From Mesorhizobium sp. LSJC280B00 (GTDB lineage: Bacteria > Pseudomonadota > Alphaproteobacteria > Rhizobiales > Rhizobiaceae), in assembly GCF_000502835.1 (NCBI RefSeq), contig NZ_AYVL01000012.1, positions 8,171 to 46,485 on the forward strand: a stretch of 38,315 nucleotides of DNA, given 5' to 3'. The notes beneath the pieces were generated by a model that did no database searches, was not told the origin of the DNA, and saw nothing but the letters and a program-made list of their open reading frames with translations. Both the position numbers and the translations under genes were made by a program. Position 1 is the first letter of the stretch. Every line of letters starts with the position of its first letter. This document shows, one piece after another, positions 34,266-38,315 of the stretch.

Positions 34266-34612
34266 TCGGCCTCCAGCGCCGGGAATTCATGCCGGCCGTC
34301 AGCGCCGAGCGGCAATGCCTGCACCGAAACGACCGCATCGAGGCCGAGCCCGCCATAGAGATGCGGGAACAGGGCGCCGCCGCGCGAGACCTCATATTTC
34401 AGCGCATCGCCGAGGCGCGCGCTATCGACGGCGACCAGCAGCAACCGGCTTTGGCCGGCGAAATGTTTGGCCGCCGTTTCCCGAACCTGCCCGGCGGTGG
34501 AAAAATGGATGAAGCCGTCGGCGACGTCGATCGGCGCGCCGGTGAAGCCGCCTTCTCTTTCAGCCTCGCGCCACAGCGCCTCGGGAACTATCTTGTAGAT
34601 GATCTCGGACAT
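34262..34612 (-). CDS. DUF952 family protein
   Basis: 116 aa from ATG 34612. The family pattern is visible: IYKIVPEALWREAEREG at the N-terminus, DGFIHFSTAGQVRETA near residue 35 and LKYEVSRGGALFPHLYGGL near 75. Members resemble glutathione-transferase-adjacent or ADP-ribosyl-type small folds, but no activity is established. It shares an ATGA overlap with pyrD, so the two are translated together, an arrangement I believe is common in rhizobia. Confidence 0.85.
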   Translation of the reverse strand: MSEIIYKIVPEALWREAEREGGFTGAPIDVADGFIHFSTAGQVRETAAKHFAGQSRLLLVAVDSARLGDALKYEVSRGGALFPHLYGGLGLDAVVSVQALPLGADGRHEFPALEAE

Positions 34613-34738
34613 CGTTGCGCTATAGTCCGAACCGACCACGCGGGGAAGGGCAGGCCCGTGTTCTTCCCCATTTCAGGTTCATCCCCATTTCAGGCGCAAA
34701 CTGTGATAGATTGCGCTGACTGGCTCATGGAGGAAAAC

Positions 34739-35170
34739 ATGCGTCTGAAACACGTCTTGATCCCCGCAGCACTGGTGTCGCTTGTCGCGGCGTCGGCCTT
34801 TTCCGAGGAAGCCGATCGCTACCGGTTGGAGAAATCGGCCAATGGCTATGTCCGCATGGATACGCAAACCGGCGCCATGTCGCTCTGCGAGGAACGCTCC
34901 GGCCAGCTCGTCTGCAAGACGGCGGCCGACGAACGTGCCGCCCTACAAGATGAGGTCGACCGGCTGCAAAGTTCGGTGAAGGCGCTCGACGAACGCGTCG
35001 CCAAGCTCGAAAATTCGCTTGCCGCCCGTTTCGAATCGACTTTGCCCAGCGAGGAGGATTTCAACAAGACGATGGGCTACATGGAGCGCTTCCTGCGCAG
35101 CTTCATGGATATCGTCAAGGACATGGACAAGGACGACGACGGCGCCAAGCTCAATTCGCAAAAGACCTAG
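34739..35170 (+). CDS. Exported coiled-coil protein, function unknown
   Basis: 143 aa with a signal peptide (residues 1-22, ending ASAFSEE). The mature part starts with YRLEKSANGYVRMDTQTGA and has a short loop with two cysteines (CEERSGQLVC), a coiled coil of about 40 residues (DEVDRLQSSVKALDERVAKL) and an acidic tail. GGAGG is 5 nt before the ATG at 34739; the longer frame upstream overlaps the DUF952 gene on the other strand and is not real. Probably periplasmic. Its stop codon lies in a 20-bp tandem duplication. Confidence 0.75.
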   Translation: MRLKHVLIPAALVSLVAASAFSEEADRYRLEKSANGYVRMDTQTGAMSLCEERSGQLVCKTAADERAALQDEVDRLQSSVKALDERVAKLENSLAARFESTLPSEEDFNKTMGYMERFLRSFMDIVKDMDKDDDGAKLNSQKT

Positions 35171-35191
35171 GCAATTCGCAAAAGACCTGGG
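35152..35191 (+). repeat. 20-bp tandem duplication at a gene end
   Basis: CAATTCGCAAAAGACCT occurs at 35152-35168 and again at 35172-35188, a 20-bp period covering the last codons of the preceding gene. The first copy contains the TAG stop; the second is outside the gene. Confidence 0.9.
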
Positions 35192-35297
35192 GCGGGAATA
35201 GCAAGCCGCCCACGCCGGACGGCAGGCGTAGCGTTACAATCGTTCAGATCCTGCAAGGCGGAACATCGCCAACGGGATTCGGGGAGGGATATCACCG

Positions 35298-35951
35298 TTG
35301 GGCTACACATTCGTCATTGCCGATGATCACCCGCTTTTTCGCGGTGCATTGAGGGAGGCACTCGCGGGTATCGGAGATGTTGCCGCCATTCACGAGGCTG
35401 GCGATTTCGAAAGCGCCAAGGCGCTTGTCCTGGCCAATGAGGATGTCGATCTGGTGCTGCTCGATCTCTCGATGCCGGGGGCAAGCGGTCTTTCCGGCCT
35501 GATTTCGCTGCGCGGCATCCATCCGGCGGTGCCGATGATGGTGGTCTCGGCGCATGACGATCCGGTGACGATCCGGCGCGCGCTCGATCTCGGCGCCTCC
35601 GGCTTCATCTCCAAATCGGCCAGCATGGAGGAGATCCGCAATGCGGTGCAGTCGGTGCTCGCAGGCGATATCGCGGCTCCCGTCGGCATCGATCTCGGCG
35701 TCGAGCGCGATCCCGAGATTTCCGACCTGATCAAGCGGCTGCAGGCGCTGACCCCGCAGCAGACGCGCGTGCTCGGCATGCTGGCTGAGGGACTGCTCAA
35801 CAAGCAGATCGCCTATGAGCTCGGGGTCTCCGAAGCGACGATCAAAGCGCATGTCTCGGCCATCCTGCAGAAGCTCGGCGTCGACAGCCGCACGCAGGCG
35901 GTCATCCTTTTGTCCAAAATCGGCAGCGACCCGCTGCAGACGGCCGGCTGA
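35298..35951 (+). CDS. LuxR-type response regulator (CrbR/ErdR-like)
   Basis: 217-aa two-component regulator. The receiver domain has the acidic pair at residues 9-10 (IADDHPLF), phospho-acceptor Asp56 in LVLLDLSMPG and the Lys in GFISKSASMEE. The C-terminal LuxR HTH is LTPQQTRVLGMLAEGLLNKQIAYE with GVSEATIKAHVSAILQKLGV. The start is TTG at 35298 with GGAGGG upstream. It is tail-to-tail (3-nt gap) with a hybrid kinase bearing a solute-symporter module. That pairing is the pattern of CrbR with CrbS (ErdR with MxtR), which switch on acetyl-CoA synthetase and acetate use in other proteobacteria. Confidence 0.85.
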   Translation: MGYTFVIADDHPLFRGALREALAGIGDVAAIHEAGDFESAKALVLANEDVDLVLLDLSMPGASGLSGLISLRGIHPAVPMMVVSAHDDPVTIRRALDLGASGFISKSASMEEIRNAVQSVLAGDIAAPVGIDLGVERDPEISDLIKRLQALTPQQTRVLGMLAEGLLNKQIAYELGVSEATIKAHVSAILQKLGVDSRTQAVILLSKIGSDPLQTAG

Positions 35952-35954
35952 TTC

Positions 35955-38315
35955 CTATTCGGCCGCCGGCGCCAGCGGCCTGACCCTGGCCATCATCGAG
36001 CGCAGCATCGCCGGTTTCAGTGGTTTGCTGATCACCGGCACGTCGAGCCTGCCGGCGGCGGCGCGAACCTCGCTGGAGCGGTCGGCGGTGACCAGCACGG
36101 CCGGCAGGTCCTCGCCATGGATCGCACGCAACTGGGCGATCAATTCGAGGCCGGTCCTGTTGTCGAGATGATAGTCGGCAAGCACGAGGTCCGGCCGATG
36201 CATGCCGGACCTGTCGAAATCCTCCGCGCCGGAAAGCGTGTCGACGCTGCAGCCCCAACCCTCGAGCAGCAGCCGCATGCCGTCGAGGATGCGGGCGTCG
36301 TTGTCGATGCAGAGCACATGGAGCCCGGCAAGCGAGGCCGCGGCACGGGCAGGCGGCTTCGCCTCGGCCTCGCGCCGCGGTGCCTGCACGGCCACCACCG
36401 GCAGCAACACGGAAAAGCGTGTGCCCTTGCCTGGGTTGGAGAAGATCCGGATTTCGAGGCGCAGGACGCGGGCGATGCGGTCGACAATGGAGAGCCCAAG
36501 GCCGAGGCCTTCCGCCTCGCGTGCGCCCTCGTCGAGCCGGGTGAATTCGCGGAACACGGTGTTGAGCTCGTCGCCGGCAATGCCGATGCCGGTGTCGATA
36601 ACCTGGATCTCGGCCAGTTCGCCGCGCCGCCGCGCGCCGACCAGGATGCGGCCACGGCGCGTATACTTGATGGCGTTGGAAACCAGGTTCTGGATCAGCC
36701 GGCGCAGCAGATTGCGGTCCGTCATGACGCTGAGCGACGACGGCATGATCGAGAGTTCGAGCTTCTTTTCGGCGGCAAGCGGCCGGAAGTCGTTGCCGAT
36801 CTGGCGCAGCAGCCCGTCGAGGCCGAAGCTCGTATCGTCCGGCTTCATCGCGCCGGCATCGAGGCGCGAAATGTCGAGCACCGCGCCGAGGATGGTCTCG
36901 ACCGATTCCAGCGACGATTCGATGTTCATCGCCGCCTTGCCGGCAGGTCCCTTGCCGGTCTTCTCGATCAGCGACGAGCAATAGAGGCGGGCGGCGTTCA
37001 GCGGCTGCAGGATGTCGTGGCCGGCGGCAGCGAGGAAGCGGGTCTTGCCGAGATTGGCCTCCTCGGCCAGCATCTGCGCCTGCGCCAGCTCCTCATTGAC
37101 GCGGGTGAGCTCGGCGGTGCGGCTCTTCACTCGCTGTTCCAGGGATTCGTTCGCGCGCTTCAGCGCCAGATCCTGCTCGACACGTCCGGAAATGTCGGCG
37201 TAGGTGGCGACGATGCCGCCGTCCGGCATCGGATTGGAGCGCAATTCCAGGATGCGCCCGCTTGTCTTCAGCTCCATCTGCCATGGGCTGACGAAGCTGG
37301 TCAGGCGGTTGAGCATGGTGACGCGCTGGTCTGCCGGTATGTCACCGCGCTCGGCAAGGTGGCGCAGGATACGATCGAGTGAGACGCCGACCTGGCCCAT
37401 CTCGTCGGGCAGGTCGAACAGCGCCCGGTACTGGCGGTTCCAGCAAATCAACCGGAAATCGCGGTCGAAGACAGTGATGCCCTGTTCCATCTGGTCGAGT
37501 GCGATCTGCAGCAGGTCGCGATTGTGCTGCAGCGCCTCGGTGGCGTCATCGAGCAGGCGGAAGGCGTCCTTGGATTCGCGGTCGTTGCGGCGCAGCAGCA
37601 GCGACAGGATCAGCCGCGCCGAAGAGGAGCCGACGGCACTGGCCAGAAGCTGCTCGGAGAAGCGGATGACATCCATGCTGGCCTGTTCGTTGCCGAGCAG
37701 TGAAGTGCCGCTGCTCTTTTCGAACGACTGAAAGGACCGCTCGGTCCGTTCGACACCGAGATAGCGCGCGATCGTGTCCTTGAGGTCGTTGACGGTAATG
37801 GTGGTGCGGAAGCGGCGCAGGCTGGGCAGCGGACCCGCTTCGCGCGGCACGAAGATCGACGCCTGGATGCGTTCCAGCGGCACAGAGGCGCGCGATAGCG
37901 AGCCGAACACAAAAAACAGCGTGTTGATCGACAGGCTCCACAGCACGCCATGGTTCAGCGGCTCGGCGACGGTGCCGAAAAGAGCCTGCGGCCGCAATGC
38001 ATCGAAGCCGAACAGGCCGTGGACGAGGATGCCGGTATCGGGCGCGACGAGCGAGGGAAGCAGCAGCGTATAGCTCCAGACGACGATGCCGGCGACCATG
38101 CCAAGCGCCGCACCCCGGCCGTTGGCGCCGCGCCAGACCAGGCCGCCGATCATTGCCGGCGCGAACTGTGCGATCGCGGCGAACGACATCAGGCCGATCG
38201 AGGACAGCCGCGCGCTGTTGGTGCTCTCGCGGTAGTAGAGAAAGGCGATGAACAGCATGATGAAGATCGCCGCCCGCCGTACATTGAGGATGAGCGTCGA
38301 CCAGTCCTCGTTCTC
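35955..38315 (-). CDS. Solute-symporter-linked hybrid histidine kinase (CrbS/MxtR-like), 5' end missing
   Basis: The frame runs off the right edge, so at least 786 residues are present and the N-terminal part of a sodium:solute-symporter module is outside the window. Visible in order, numbered from the internal Met encoded at 38258: last symporter helices (1-120), a PAS domain (about 250-355), a coiled coil, the kinase His414 in AAGHDILQPLNAARLY, the N box NLVSNAIKYT, G boxes DTGIGI and GLGLGLSIV, and a receiver with Asp695 in LVLADYHLDN. The HDxLQPLNAARL wording is typical of this kinase group. It likely senses, or carries, a small organic solute and signals to the convergent response regulator. 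Confidence 0.88.
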   Translation of the reverse strand, partial: ENEDWSTLILNVRRAAIFIMLFIAFLYYRESTNSARLSSIGLMSFAAIAQFAPAMIGGLVWRGANGRGAALGMVAGIVVWSYTLLLPSLVAPDTGILVHGLFGFDALRPQALFGTVAEPLNHGVLWSLSINTLFFVFGSLSRASVPLERIQASIFVPREAGPLPSLRRFRTTITVNDLKDTIARYLGVERTERSFQSFEKSSGTSLLGNEQASMDVIRFSEQLLASAVGSSSARLILSLLLRRNDRESKDAFRLLDDATEALQHNRDLLQIALDQMEQGITVFDRDFRLICWNRQYRALFDLPDEMGQVGVSLDRILRHLAERGDIPADQRVTMLNRLTSFVSPWQMELKTSGRILELRSNPMPDGGIVATYADISGRVEQDLALKRANESLEQRVKSRTAELTRVNEELAQAQMLAEEANLGKTRFLAAAGHDILQPLNAARLYCSSLIEKTGKGPAGKAAMNIESSLESVETILGAVLDISRLDAGAMKPDDTSFGLDGLLRQIGNDFRPLAAEKKLELSIMPSSLSVMTDRNLLRRLIQNLVSNAIKYTRRGRILVGARRRGELAEIQVIDTGIGIAGDELNTVFREFTRLDEGAREAEGLGLGLSIVDRIARVLRLEIRIFSNPGKGTRFSVLLPVVAVQAPRREAEAKPPARAAASLAGLHVLCIDNDARILDGMRLLLEGWGCSVDTLSGAEDFDRSGMHRPDLVLADYHLDNRTGLELIAQLRAIHGEDLPAVLVTADRSSEVRAAAGRLDVPVISKPLKPAMLRSMMARVRPLAPAAE

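Noticed and set aside
36117..37382. Long antisense frame over the hybrid kinase
   Set aside because: A shadow frame; the kinase domains on the minus strand are unambiguous.

Overview
The window is chromosomal DNA of a GC-rich alphaproteobacterium of the order Hyphomicrobiales, most likely Mesorhizobium or a close relative. The reasons are GcrA with GANTC sites, a SAM-II riboswitch ahead of metZ, class I lysyl-tRNA synthetase, a complete gbpR / chvE-gguABC sugar locus, the argD-argF-hslO-apaG neighbourhood, and two intergenic palindromic repeats of the kind I associate with Mesorhizobium genomes. No transposase, phage gene, rRNA or CRISPR array is visible. The only RNA genes or elements found are one tRNA-Gly(CCC) and the SAM-II aptamer.

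Layout. 1-2729: end of a thiolase gene and a fused hydratase/3-hydroxyacyl-CoA dehydrogenase (beta-oxidation operon). 2812-5925: a self-cleaving-type (S24) repressor followed by an exported staphylococcal-nuclease-fold protein that seems to lack catalytic residues, convergent with lysK. 6172-7448: a TerB-like protein and an orphan solute-binding protein. 7718-9950: a quorum-sensing unit made of luxR, luxI and a crotonase-like gene 15 nt behind luxI. 9975-13179: phosphate genes (ppk2 divergent from phoR, then phoU, with no pst genes between). 13296-15010: a CorA-type transporter and the cell-cycle regulator gcrA, separated by a G-rich 8-bp tandem repeat. 15366-19063: argD, argF, hslO, apaG. 19290-23518: a GT21 glycosyltransferase, metZ under a SAM-II riboswitch, a dCTP deaminase and a small secreted protein of unknown function. 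23546-30021: gguC, gguB, gguA, chvE and the divergent regulator gbpR. 30335-35170: tRNA-Gly, a small membrane protein, a deacetylase-fold enzyme, a MATE exporter, a DUF952 gene with pyrD, and an exported coiled-coil protein. 35298-38315: a LuxR-type response regulator and the truncated gene of a transporter-linked hybrid histidine kinase, resembling the CrbR/CrbS (ErdR/MxtR) acetate-responsive pair.

How the parts fit. Most of the window is core metabolism and regulation. The most distinctive accessory unit is luxR-luxI-crotonase: the third gene suggests that the acyl chain of the signal, or its precursor, is altered by a crotonase lacking both hydratase glutamates. Other second-look items are the duplicated gene ends (argF and the 34739 gene), a G-quadruplex-capable array, a cluster of GANTC sites at the gcrA/argD divergence, a 16-bp copy of the tRNA-Gly 3' end, paired palindromes ahead of the solute-binding protein, and the nuclease-dead SNase-fold protein.
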